A stretch of DNA of 64,000 nucleotides from CANHBY01 sp046342195 (GTDB lineage Bacteria; Pseudomonadota; Gammaproteobacteria; Burkholderiales; Burkholderiaceae_C): the NCBI GenBank assembly GCA_046342195.1, contig JBKDQE010000067.1, positions 1 through 64,000 on the forward strand, in the 5' to 3' direction. The translations under genes were made by a program, and so were the position numbers. Each line of letters starts with the position of its first letter. Positions within the stretch are counted from its first letter, which is position 1. Under the pieces are notes generated by a model that searched no databases, had not been told where the DNA came from, and was given only the letters and a program-made list of their open reading frames with translations. This document shows positions 16,956-25,189 of the stretch, piece by piece.

Positions 16956-17368
16956 GGCCACACGCTTCGTATCTCTCCCTGCTGTTGGCCTCATCGTTTT
17001 GATTGATATGCTATTATAGTCATATATTATGAGGACACTGCCTCAGAATCTTTTGGATTTGGAAGTTGTTGGCTGATTTTCGCTTTTGCCGCCCTCAGTC
17101 CAACAGGCCCCTGTTCACTTGGCAATGAAGGGTTGATTTTTTGACCGAGAGCGGTCTGGGGAACCTCTGCAAAATCCGCCTGGCATCCCCCTGGAAAGGC
17201 ACACTCATGCACGATGGGTTTTGCAGAGGTTCGCTGGCTCATGCGATCAGTTCATGAAGAAATGGGATATCGAAAAGCGTATCCATTCGTTGATATGCGG
17301 CGGGCATGAACCTAATTTGTCGACATTGATTGACCACTCCTTTGGTTTGTAATTTTGAGTGAATTCCA
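16956..17368. other. Intergenic region with inverted-repeat element
   Basis: 413 bp. An AT-rich block near 17000-17030 (TTGATT, an 18-bp spacer, TATATT) could be a plus-strand promoter. The main feature is the 72-bp inverted-repeat element at 17161-17232, with flanking sequence that may be more of the same eroded mobile element. A 71-codon minus-strand frame spans it, but it reads through both repeat arms and does not look coding. Confidence 0.5.
17161..17232 (-). repeat. MITE-like element A with 17-bp inverted ends
   Basis: Left arm GAACCTCTGCAAAATCC (17161-17177) and right arm GGGTTTTGCAGAGGTTC (17216-17232) are inverted copies matching at 16 of 17 positions. Read on the minus strand, the whole element resembles the first ~75 bp of the element at 45491-45652, including GATGCCAGGC. 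The right-arm sequence recurs at 51907-51925. It has no coding capacity; it is probably the end of an insertion sequence or a derived miniature element. Confidence 0.75.
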
Positions 17369-18901
17369 ATGAGCATTGAGGTCGACGCATCACAAGCCTT
17401 AGTCGGGGGCGTTGCTGCTTTTGGTTTACCCAACACGCCAGCAAGTTTTGTGGACTCGATTCGACTCACTTTTGGTTTAGCCAACCTTGCTGAGATGGTG
17501 GCCGCAGCCAAAGCGGGGCGCGGGATGAAAGGTGATGTCAAGGGTACGCTTTATGTCGAGTTGACGCTACCATCCATGTTGGGTTTGCCTAAAGGCAAGG
17601 CAGATGTTGTGCTTCAGCTTAGTGTGACGGCGCGCCTCGAGTCAAGCCCTCAAGGCCTGCGCCTCAACCTCAAAAATATTCAGGGCTTGGGAGGGGTGTT
17701 GGTGTCTCAGCAGAGTTGGCGTGGATTCGGTGTGGCGCGCGAACCAGGCTACACCGGCTTGCTGTTCCGGACATCGATAGATCCGGCTAAAAAGCGATTG
17801 GCATGGGGTATCACGCCGCTTGGCGGGCAGGCCGATGGTTTTCTCAAGCAGCTTGGAAAATCAGCCATTGAGAAACGCCAAACAATCAGCACGCCGTTTC
17901 TTAAACTCAATGGCTATTTGTACGATACCAAGCTTGCTGAAGGTGCCGGCCAGATTGTGAATCCGCTCACGGCGCGATTGGTTCATGAGGTGGCTGGCGC
18001 GAGAGCCCGCGCAACGCTCAACGCAGGACGATTGGGGGCCAACTTGCTGAATGGATTGAGTGACAAGCCCAAGCTGATGGGCGGTGAGCCGTCCACCAAC
18101 TTGTACGCGGGCTCGGGCTATTTGACCGTGGGTTTGCCGGTAGGGCCTTCGGGTTTGGTGATTGGCCCCACGTTTGGCTTTAGCGGGGGAATTATGACAG
18201 TAGGAGACGGCAAATCAGAGCTGGTACTGAAGGGGCCCCTCGGTGGTGAAAGACGAATTGATACGCGCATCTTAAACCAACTCATGCAACCCGTAGTGAA
18301 GTCAATCACGGGGATCTTGAATGTTTTCAGGCCCAATATACAGCAAGCCATTCATGAGGGACGCGCTGGTCGCGTGGTCAAGTCACCTCATGCCCCTGTT
18401 GCTCCATACAACACCAAAGCCCCTGTTCCTTTGAATTTTGGAGTGAGCTTATTCGCCCGACAACAAATCACCACGGCGCTGTTGTCGGGTGAGTCCCCAT
18501 TCGCGCTGATTGCACATACGATGCGTACGCATGAGGCCCGCCGTGTTCAAGTTTTTCATCATGGCAACCCTTTGATGGCGGCAATCCAGCCGGTTGTTGA
18601 GATGGGAGTGGCGCGGGGTTTGATTTCACCTTTCGAAGTGCAAAAAATGAATCTGCGCAGCGCGCAAGCTGTGGTGGCAGCCTTGCTGGGAGAGCCGGAC
18701 ATATCCTCTTTCGAGTTTCAATCGAGAGTCAAGCGACTGGCAAACCCTATTACAGACTGGGGGTCTATTGCTTTACGGATACAAGCACAGACTGGGGGCG
18801 AAGGATTCGGTCAACTGCCCACGCCTGAGGCGCAACTATGGCGGGATGTGCTGGGGGGACATTACCGACCGGCTCAGTACATGAGAGCCCCTCAACTGTG
18901 A
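17369..18901 (+). CDS. Unrecognised 510-residue cysteine-free protein
   Basis: I do not recognise a family. The frame is long, uninterrupted and reads like a real protein. It contains no cysteine, has no signal peptide or obvious membrane helix, and begins MSIEVDASQALVGGVAAFG. The middle (about 240-285) is Gly-rich and strand-like (GSGYLTVGLPVGPSGLVIGP, then TFGFSGGIMTV). Basic residues are frequent. The C-terminal third (about 370-470) looks helical, with ALIAHTMRTHEARRVQVFHH and AVVAALLGEPDISSFEF. It stands alone: downstream of moeB and an inverted-repeat element, and convergent with the aap operon. Absence of Cys is common in secreted or surface proteins and secretion effectors, but nothing here proves export. 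No clear ribosome-binding site precedes ATG 17369. Confidence 0.75.
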   Translation: MSIEVDASQALVGGVAAFGLPNTPASFVDSIRLTFGLANLAEMVAAAKAGRGMKGDVKGTLYVELTLPSMLGLPKGKADVVLQLSVTARLESSPQGLRLNLKNIQGLGGVLVSQQSWRGFGVAREPGYTGLLFRTSIDPAKKRLAWGITPLGGQADGFLKQLGKSAIEKRQTISTPFLKLNGYLYDTKLAEGAGQIVNPLTARLVHEVAGARARATLNAGRLGANLLNGLSDKPKLMGGEPSTNLYAGSGYLTVGLPVGPSGLVIGPTFGFSGGIMTVGDGKSELVLKGPLGGERRIDTRILNQLMQPVVKSITGILNVFRPNIQQAIHEGRAGRVVKSPHAPVAPYNTKAPVPLNFGVSLFARQQITTALLSGESPFALIAHTMRTHEARRVQVFHHGNPLMAAIQPVVEMGVARGLISPFEVQKMNLRSAQAVVAALLGEPDISSFEFQSRVKRLANPITDWGSIALRIQAQTGGEGFGQLPTPEAQLWRDVLGGHYRPAQYMRAPQL

Positions 18902-19007
18902 AGAGCCAGATCAGGCAGATCATCCGGCGCAGCCGGTAAGTCAACGATCAACATGACAGATCCAGGCACCCCGCAGGGTTTGAGAGCCTGTGGGTCCGTG
19001 CAGCGTT

Positions 19008-20042
19008 TCAGGATGTGCCGATCAAGCGGCGCTCAACCCAGTTGCTGTACCTGGACAGGCTGAAACAAAGGCTGAAATACACAGCAGTGATAAACACATA
19101 CCCTTCGAGATAGAAAGGGCGCCAGACAGGGTCACCTCCGAGAGCAAGAGACAGTGCGCCCGTCAATTCATAGAGGCCAATGACCGTCACCAGGGAGGAG
19201 TCTTTCAGTGTACCCACCACATTGTTCATCAAAGCGGGGATGACCGCTCGCAGCGCTTGCGGCAGGACGACATAGGCCTGAACTTGCCATGGCTTCAAAC
19301 CCAGCGCTACCGCGGCCTCGATCTGGCCCCGGGGAATCGATTGCAGGCCCCCTCTGATCACCTCGGCGATATAAGCCGCCACAAACATCACCAAGCCAAT
19401 AAGAACTCTCAGCAAAACATCCAGGCGCCAAGATTGGGGGAATAGCAGCGGCAACATAAAGGTTGCCATAAACAGAACCGAGATCAATGGCACCCCTCGG
19501 ATCACTTCAATATACGTGGCGCATGAAGTTCGAATCAAGGGCCATCCGGATCGGCGCCCCAAGGCCAGAAAAACCCCTAAAGGCAAGGCGGCACTCAAGG
19601 CAAGAGTGGCCAAGATCAGGGTCAAGGTGACGCCCCCCCACCGACTGGTGGGAACCTCAGTCAAGCCCCAAAGGCCACCGCGCATCAAAACAATGACCGC
19701 TCCCCAAGCCACCAGCCAAGCAAGTGCCAGAGATCGCCGCCAAAAGGCCGGCCAGGCTGAGACACACAAGAGAAGCAGCAAAATCAAGGATGACAAGGCT
19801 GAACGCCACTGCGCTTCAAATGGGAAACGCCCCCATAAAATGGGGCGAATTTTTTCGCGAATCACACCCCAACAAGCCCCTTGCAGGGACTCACGGCAAC
19901 GGTCGGCATCAGCCTCAAAAATGGCGTCAATCCACCCCCATTGCAAGCATTGCCAGGTCAGCCAAGCCAAGCCGCCAAACAATAACAAACTGACCAGAGT
20001 TCGGCATGGGGTACCGAAAAGGTCCGCACACCATGTCTTCAT
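19008..20042 (-). CDS. aapM: General L-amino-acid ABC transporter permease AapM
   Basis: Inner-membrane permease of about 344 residues with an N-terminal helix, a roughly 70-residue periplasmic insert and a further bundle of helices, as in AapM of the HAAT family. The ABC-binding EAA loop is present: AEVIRGGLQSIPRGQIEAA followed by VALGLKPWQ (about 220-250). The segment GGVTLTLILATLALS starts the conserved permease core. The start codon overlaps the aapQ stop in an ATGA, so the genes are translationally coupled. The expected next gene, the ATPase aapP, is absent: a convergent gene of unknown function follows within 110 bp of the stop. Confidence 0.93.
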   Translation of the reverse strand: MKTWCADLFGTPCRTLVSLLLFGGLAWLTWQCLQWGWIDAIFEADADRCRESLQGACWGVIREKIRPILWGRFPFEAQWRSALSSLILLLLLCVSAWPAFWRRSLALAWLVAWGAVIVLMRGGLWGLTEVPTSRWGGVTLTLILATLALSAALPLGVFLALGRRSGWPLIRTSCATYIEVIRGVPLISVLFMATFMLPLLFPQSWRLDVLLRVLIGLVMFVAAYIAEVIRGGLQSIPRGQIEAAVALGLKPWQVQAYVVLPQALRAVIPALMNNVVGTLKDSSLVTVIGLYELTGALSLALGGDPVWRPFYLEGYVFITAVYFSLCFSLSRYSNWVERRLIGTS

Positions 20043-21040
20043 GTGGGTGCCATTCCACGCAAAGCCACCTTTGCGTTATAAAGATTCATGAAGACAGAAA
20101 TTAAAAGAGACAGGCTCAGGTAAACTGAGATAAGAATCGTAATGCACTCAAAGGCTCGTCCGGTCTGGTTCAGGGTCGTGTTGCTCACTGAAACAAGCTC
20201 GGGATACCCCACCGCCACGCCCAAGGTCGAGTTCTTGATGAGGTTGAGATATTGGTTGGTGATGGAAGGCACCATAACTCTCAGAGCTTGCGGAAAAATC
20301 ACCCATCGCATTTGCTGAAGGGGTCTTAGACCGAGAGACTGTGCGGCCTGAACCTGACCCCTCGGAACGGCCTGAAGCCCGGCGCGAACAGCCTCGGCCA
20401 CAAAGGCGGCCGTATAAACCACCAAGGCGACAGACACAGACAGAAACTCTGGTGTCAAGGCGGCCCCGCCGCTGACGTTGAAAGTGCCGCGTTCCGGCCA
20501 CTCAAGAGCCACGGGCCACCATGATTCATCGGAGCCAACGGGCCAAGGAAAGAACACCCCGCCTTTGCTCACAAAAACAGAGTCGCCCAAGGAATAGGGA
20601 TCATCCGAGGATGGAAGGTAATGAGTCAAAACGAAATACCACATCAACAACTGAACCAAAAGCGGCACATTGCGCACCAACTCCACATAACAGGCGCACA
20701 AAATATTCAGAAGTCGGTACGGTATGACACGGCCCAGGCCGATAGCAACCCCCAGCACGCTGGTCAGCAACAGCGCTGGAATTGTCACCCTGATGGTGTT
20801 GGCAAAACCCGCCAGAAAAGCGCGCCACAAGGGCTCAGATGCACCCGATAGAATCGGGCCCTCGCCAATTTCAAAACCTGCCGGCTGGCTGAGAAAATCA
20901 AAGCCAGCCTGGATACCCCGAGCTCGTAGCTCATCAAGGGCATGAACGAATAAGCCGCCGACAAGCGCCAACAGGGCCATCAGGATCGCGGCCTGCATGC
21001 CCCGCACCAGCCATATCGAGCGGCGCCTGACTCGCGTCAT
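20039..21040 (-). CDS. aapQ: General L-amino-acid ABC transporter permease AapQ
   Basis: Inner-membrane permease of 333 residues with an N-terminal helix (GMQAAILMALLALVGGLFVH), a periplasmic loop (DELRARGIQAGFDFLSQPAG, typical of AapQ/YhdX) and the HAAT core with RNVPLLVQLLMWYF. The EAA loop AEAVRAGLQAVPRGQVQAAQ with SLGLRPLQ contacts the ATPase. It overlaps aapJ by 4 bp upstream and aapM by 4 bp downstream, so the three form one coupled operon. Confidence 0.94.
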   Translation of the reverse strand: MTRVRRRSIWLVRGMQAAILMALLALVGGLFVHALDELRARGIQAGFDFLSQPAGFEIGEGPILSGASEPLWRAFLAGFANTIRVTIPALLLTSVLGVAIGLGRVIPYRLLNILCACYVELVRNVPLLVQLLMWYFVLTHYLPSSDDPYSLGDSVFVSKGGVFFPWPVGSDESWWPVALEWPERGTFNVSGGAALTPEFLSVSVALVVYTAAFVAEAVRAGLQAVPRGQVQAAQSLGLRPLQQMRWVIFPQALRVMVPSITNQYLNLIKNSTLGVAVGYPELVSVSNTTLNQTGRAFECITILISVYLSLSLLISVFMNLYNAKVALRGMAPT

Positions 21041-22092
21041 CGAACGGGGGGGGCGTAGAGCAGCCCTCCGTTGTTCCAGAGCTTATTCGCCCCTCTGGGC
21101 AGCTTCAAAACAGACTGGGGCCCGACATTGCGCTCAAAGATTTCCCCATAGTTGCCCACGGCTTTGATGGCCCTGTACGCCCATTCTTTATCGAGGCCAA
21201 GAAGCTTGCCGGTATCTTCGCTGGTGCCTAAAATCCGTTGAATCACGGGGTCTTTGCTGGAAGACTTCGCTTCATCAACGCCGGCACGCGTCAAGCCATA
21301 TTCCTCGGCTTCGATCAGCACGTACGACACCCATTTGACGATGGCAAACCACTCGTCGTCACCACGACGAACAAGGGGCCCCAAGGGCTCTTTGGAGATC
21401 AGATCCGGAAGAATGATGTAGTCGTCAGGGTTTGCAGCCTCCTTGTTTCGCAGGCCCGCGAGACCGGACACATCGGTTGTGTATGCTTGGCAACGTCCGG
21501 CAAAAAAGGCCTTATACGACGCTTCGAAGTTGTCAAAGACCACGGGTTTAATCTTGATGTTCCGGGCACGGAAATAGTCGGCAAGATTTTTTTCATTGGT
21601 GGTGCCAGACTGAGTGCAAATCTCCGCATTCTTCAATTGGTGAGCACTGGTGATCTTGAGCTTTTTGGGAACCAAAAATCCCTGTCCGTCAAAATAGGTA
21701 ATGGCAGTGAAATGCAAGCCCAGCGAGGCATCCCGAGTCAATGTCCATGTGGTATTGCGGGCCAGCAAATCAACTTCACCCACCTGCAGCGAAGCAAAGC
21801 GCTGCTGCGAATTCAGTGGCACAAAATTGACTTTTTTTTCATCACCCAACACAGACGCAGCCAGAGCCTTGCAAATATCGGCATCAAGGCCCGACCAGTT
21901 ACCCTGGGAATCAGGTGCGGAAAAGCCGGCGATCCCGTTTGACACCCCGCAGTTGATTACTCCTCGCTGCTTGATCGCCTCCAGGGTCTTTCCTGCCCAT
22001 GCGGGTGCCGCACAAAAAGAGGCAACGAACAATCCAGTGAGAAAACGTCGAGCTTGACTGGTCAAGGTTTTGGCATGTTTCAATGACGTCAT
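21037..22092 (-). CDS. aapJ: General L-amino-acid ABC transporter substrate-binding protein AapJ
   Basis: Periplasmic binding protein of 351 residues. The signal peptide ends near AAPAWAGKTL, followed by the family start LEAIKQRGVINCGVSNGIAG. Characteristic blocks include GLDADICKALAASVLGD, LQVGEVDLLARNTTWTL and the C-terminal AVGNYGEIFERNVG typical of AapJ/BztA. ATG 22092 is preceded by a near-perfect AAGGAGG, the strongest ribosome-binding site in this region, fitting a highly expressed binding protein at the head of the operon. It is divergent from the class II amidotransferase gene. Confidence 0.95.
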   Translation of the reverse strand: MTSLKHAKTLTSQARRFLTGLFVASFCAAPAWAGKTLEAIKQRGVINCGVSNGIAGFSAPDSQGNWSGLDADICKALAASVLGDEKKVNFVPLNSQQRFASLQVGEVDLLARNTTWTLTRDASLGLHFTAITYFDGQGFLVPKKLKITSAHQLKNAEICTQSGTTNEKNLADYFRARNIKIKPVVFDNFEASYKAFFAGRCQAYTTDVSGLAGLRNKEAANPDDYIILPDLISKEPLGPLVRRGDDEWFAIVKWVSYVLIEAEEYGLTRAGVDEAKSSSKDPVIQRILGTSEDTGKLLGLDKEWAYRAIKAVGNYGEIFERNVGPQSVLKLPRGANKLWNNGGLLYAPPVR

Positions 22093-22255
22093 AAGGTGCC
22101 TCCTTTTTGAAAACCTGTTATTTTAAGCAGCAGGAGGAGTTGGCCTCACTCGATTGCCGCATGAGTTGATGCGTTCCCTGCTCGCTCAGATTGAAGCCCT
22201 GGCCACTAAAATTGATAATCAACGAACCTCAATCATTTTCACGCTGATTTCAAAC

Positions 22256-23020
22256 ATGTGCCGCTTCGCCGCTTATTTGGGGGCACCCATCTTTTTGGAA
22301 AATGTGGTCATCAAACCGCAGCACTCACTTCTTCGACAATCGTTGCGCGCAGAGGAGGTCAAGTCTGCGACGAACGGTGATGGGTTTGGGCTTGGCTGGT
22401 ATGGAGAAAAATCTGAACCGGCCCTCTATCGAGAGGTGATGCCGGCTTGGTCTGATGATAACCTGACATCACTTTGTGCCACGGTCCGAAGTGGCCTGTT
22501 CTTCGCGCATGTTCGGGCCGCCACCGGCACTCCGGTCACTCGACAGAATTGCCATCCGTTCAGACATGGAAGATTCATGTTCATGCACAACGGACAGATC
22601 GGCCAATACACTCAAGTGCGGCGCAGCCTAGAGAGCTTGCTGCCAGATACGCTCTATAGCCAACGCAAAGGATCCACGGATTCCGAGCTCATGTTTTTTC
22701 TGGGCCTCAACCAGATGGATTCCACAAGGCCGGTGTGGCTTGCGGTACTCAAGGCTTTCGAGCAGGTGCGCGAAATTTTGAGGGCCGCCCGTATCAGTGC
22801 CCCGCTGCGATTTTCCGCAGCCCTCGCGGACGGCGAGCACTTATACGCATTTCGGCTCTCCACGGATCCCCACCCACCGACCCTCTATCGGCGGGATGAT
22901 CACAGCGGAGTGGTACTGGCTTCTGAACCTCTTGACGACGATGCCCGCTGGCAACTCGTGCCTGCAGGCTCGATTTTGAAGCTCTCAAGCAACGGGGCCA
23001 CCGAGCAGCTTGTGGCATAA
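22256..23020 (+). CDS. yafJ: YafJ-type class II glutamine amidotransferase
   Basis: A 254-residue N-terminal-nucleophile hydrolase of the GATase_6/YafJ family. It starts MCRFAAYLG, so Cys2 becomes the catalytic N-terminal nucleophile after Met removal. Supporting blocks are NGDGFGLGWYG, FAHVRAATGTPVTRQNCHPF and FMHNGQIG (the Asn/Gly oxyanion region), plus STDSELMFFL. The true amidotransferase partner substrate is unknown for this family. The frame is open 34 codons further upstream, but only ATG 22256 puts the catalytic Cys at position 2. It is divergent from aapJ, so a shared regulatory region of about 160 bp is likely. Confidence 0.92.
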   Translation: MCRFAAYLGAPIFLENVVIKPQHSLLRQSLRAEEVKSATNGDGFGLGWYGEKSEPALYREVMPAWSDDNLTSLCATVRSGLFFAHVRAATGTPVTRQNCHPFRHGRFMFMHNGQIGQYTQVRRSLESLLPDTLYSQRKGSTDSELMFFLGLNQMDSTRPVWLAVLKAFEQVREILRAARISAPLRFSAALADGEHLYAFRLSTDPHPPTLYRRDDHSGVVLASEPLDDDARWQLVPAGSILKLSSNGATEQLVA

Positions 23021-23430
23021 CTTGAACCTTGGCAAACCACTATTGGGCTATAGCACAATCAATTCAGCGAAATTTCGCAAACGACTTCCCAATACTGATG
23101 AAACAGTCGATTTCTTGGTGGGTGTTGCACAAGGTCAAAGAAGGCAGAACCGTCAACTCAAGACCCATTCGCCGCAGTGCTGCGATTAAATTTTGCGATA
23201 TCGACGAAGAAAGAGCCATCAGGCCTGTTTTTTTGAGGTCTCGGTGCAAAACCAACGGCCTCAAGATCTCACCTGCACGGCCGATAACCAAAAACGTCAT
23301 GACTCTGAGCCTCGGCATTTTTGCTGAGGCTTTTGAAGCTCATTGAGTCAATCAATACGCAAGCAGGCAACTGAAGACTGCTCAGGCATGATCCCTATAC
23401 ACGCAAATGATCAAAATGGGAGATTTTTGT
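23021..23430. other. Intergenic region with possible decayed gene tail
   Basis: 410 bp between yafJ and the chemoreceptor gene. Minus-strand 23064-23318 reads as a possible C-terminal fragment of a PLP enzyme (separate entry). GGGAG at 23417-23421 is the ribosome-binding site for the chemoreceptor. Nothing else is recognised. Confidence 0.4.
23064..23318 (-). pseudogene. Possible C-terminal remnant of a fold-type I PLP enzyme
   Basis: The minus-strand frame ends NLIAALRRMGLELTVLPSL then CNTHQEIDCFISIGKSF. This resembles the closing small domain of class I/II or class V aminotransferase-fold enzymes, where a pattern like N/H-T-x-E-E-I-D-x-F/A precedes the C-terminal helix. No PLP lysine or large domain is present upstream. 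The match is short and a chance resemblance is possible. Confidence 0.25.
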
Positions 23431-25035
23431 ATGCTCAACAGAATGAAATTGGTGACGAGGCTGATTTTGGGATTTGGATCTTTGCTTTTTATGATTGTCT
23501 GCATGTCTGTTGGTATGGGCTGGCAAATGCACGAACTGGCCTCTGATACACGAATGGTCAGCAGCCAAATCGTGCCAGCACTGATGCTTGATTTCAAAAT
23601 GTCACAGGCATTGTCAGCGATTCGCCGCTGGGAACTGCGGCACGAACAGTCCAGTCAATTGTCAGAAATGGATCGCTTTGAGGCTGAAATCGCCAAGGAA
23701 AAAACTGTTTTGCTTGATGCAATCACCTTTTACGAAAAGAAAGTCAAAGAAAAAGACCATGACAAGGATGCACAAGAATTAGAGCACATCGCCGATGTCA
23801 AGCGTGCGATAGATGCTTACCTGACAACCTGGGACACTGCCACTCGCGATTTTTCACGCAAGAAGTTGAGCAGCCCTGAGGCAGATCAGCAATTAAAAAT
23901 CCAGATGGATGTGAATTTGAAGCATTTCTTGGAAGCTGAAAAATTGATTGAAGTTCTTCTTGAAGACAGCAAAAAACTCGCCGATGAAGCCCGGCAAGAG
24001 GCTGAATCGACCTACACGGACGCCCAGCGTTTTTTATTCACCTTGGTCACTCTGGCTTTCAGCCTCGGCATTGGTGCAGCCTTGATAATCACGCGTTCAA
24101 TCATGCGGGAAGTCGGGGGCGAGCCCTTTTATGCGAAGCAGGTGGTGGGTGAAATTGCTGAAGGCAACCTGGCGGTTCGAATCGCCTTGCGCCCCGGCGA
24201 CACCTACAGCCTGTTGGCGGCCATGAACAAAATGCAGCAGAGCCTGGCTGATGTTGTATCTGTGGTGCGCGGCAGCACTGAAAGCATTGCCACCAGCTCT
24301 TCACAGATCGCCAGCGGCAATTCCGACTTGAGCCAGCGTACTGAAGAACAGGCCAGCAACCTGCAACAAACTGCCGCATCGATGGAGCAACTGGCAGGCA
24401 CCGTGAAAACCAGCACCGAAACAGCCTCTGAAGCTGCCCGTCTGGCCTCTACCGCCGCCTCCGCCGCCAGTCATGGCGGTGAAATGGTGAGCCAAGTGGT
24501 GGCTACCATGAGCGCTATCAGCGAATCTTCCCAAAAAATCTCGGACATTATCGGGGTGATTGATAGCATTGCCTTCCAAACCAATATTTTGGCGCTGAAT
24601 GCTGCTGTCGAGGCCGCGCGGGCTGGTGAACAAGGGCGCGGTTTTGCTGTAGTTGCCAGTGAGGTGCGCACGCTCGCCCAGCGCAGTGCCGAAGCAGCCA
24701 AAGAAATCAAAGGCCTGATCGGCGCAAGCGTGGAAAAAGTAGAGGCTGGAGTCCGCCAAGTGCATAACGCTGGGGCATCCATGGGAGAAATTGTCAACCG
24801 TGTGCAGCGAGTCAATCAAATGATTTCCGAGCTATCGAACGCCGCCAATGAGCAGTCATCAGGAATTGGACAGGTCAACGATGCCATGACGCAGCTGGAT
24901 CAAGTGACCCAACAAAATGCGGCATTGGTCGAAGAAAGTGCAGCAGCCGCCGAGAGCCTGCGCCAACAGGCGGGCCGTTTGGCTGAATCCGTCAAGATCT
25001 TCAAGGTCGAAACCGCTGTTTCTGGAGCATTCTGA
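23431..25035 (+). CDS. Methyl-accepting chemotaxis protein (4HB type)
   Basis: Inner-membrane chemoreceptor of 534 residues. It has TM1 (LILGFGSLLFMIVCMSVGMG), a four-helix-bundle periplasmic sensor (about 35-185), TM2 (FLFTLVTLAFSLGIGAALII), a HAMP domain and a long cytoplasmic coiled coil. The hyperconserved hairpin tip SIAFQTNILALNAAVEAARA with GEQGRGFAVVASEVR binds CheA/CheW. Ala/Gln/Glu-rich methylation helices flank it. There is no C-terminal pentapeptide tether. ATG 23431 follows GGGAG by 8-9 nt and is preferred over ATG 23407. No che or flagellar gene is in the window. Confidence 0.95.
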   Translation: MLNRMKLVTRLILGFGSLLFMIVCMSVGMGWQMHELASDTRMVSSQIVPALMLDFKMSQALSAIRRWELRHEQSSQLSEMDRFEAEIAKEKTVLLDAITFYEKKVKEKDHDKDAQELEHIADVKRAIDAYLTTWDTATRDFSRKKLSSPEADQQLKIQMDVNLKHFLEAEKLIEVLLEDSKKLADEARQEAESTYTDAQRFLFTLVTLAFSLGIGAALIITRSIMREVGGEPFYAKQVVGEIAEGNLAVRIALRPGDTYSLLAAMNKMQQSLADVVSVVRGSTESIATSSSQIASGNSDLSQRTEEQASNLQQTAASMEQLAGTVKTSTETASEAARLASTAASAASHGGEMVSQVVATMSAISESSQKISDIIGVIDSIAFQTNILALNAAVEAARAGEQGRGFAVVASEVRTLAQRSAEAAKEIKGLIGASVEKVEAGVRQVHNAGASMGEIVNRVQRVNQMISELSNAANEQSSGIGQVNDAMTQLDQVTQQNAALVEESAAAAESLRQQAGRLAESVKIFKVETAVSGAF

Positions 25036-25127
25036 GGGCCACATTGATGTTCCTTGCGGTAGCCCGGGATTGAAAATGCTGGATCCACCGCAGTGCCTGC
25101 CTCAAGGATCGGCTTTGCAACGCCGCC

Positions 25128-25189
25128 CGCCTTGCCCTGCGCCCCAATGACCGGGTTCGCACTGGCATCTTTAGTGTTAACAGGCCCTA
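25128..25189 (+). repeat. 62-bp dispersed repeat, copy 2
   Basis: Same orientation as 14416-14477, differing at 3 of 62 positions. Its right edge supplies the stop codon (TAG on the minus strand, 25187-25189) of the converging hybrid kinase, so the kinase's last codon comes from the repeat. Confidence 0.85.

Noticed and set aside
17027..17242. 71-codon minus-strand frame in the moeB downstream gap
   Set aside because: It runs through both arms of inverted-repeat element A and has no recognisable product or ribosome-binding site.
24301..24819. 172-codon antisense frame over the chemoreceptor
   Set aside because: It is a shadow of the codon bias of the strongly supported chemoreceptor gene on the plus strand.
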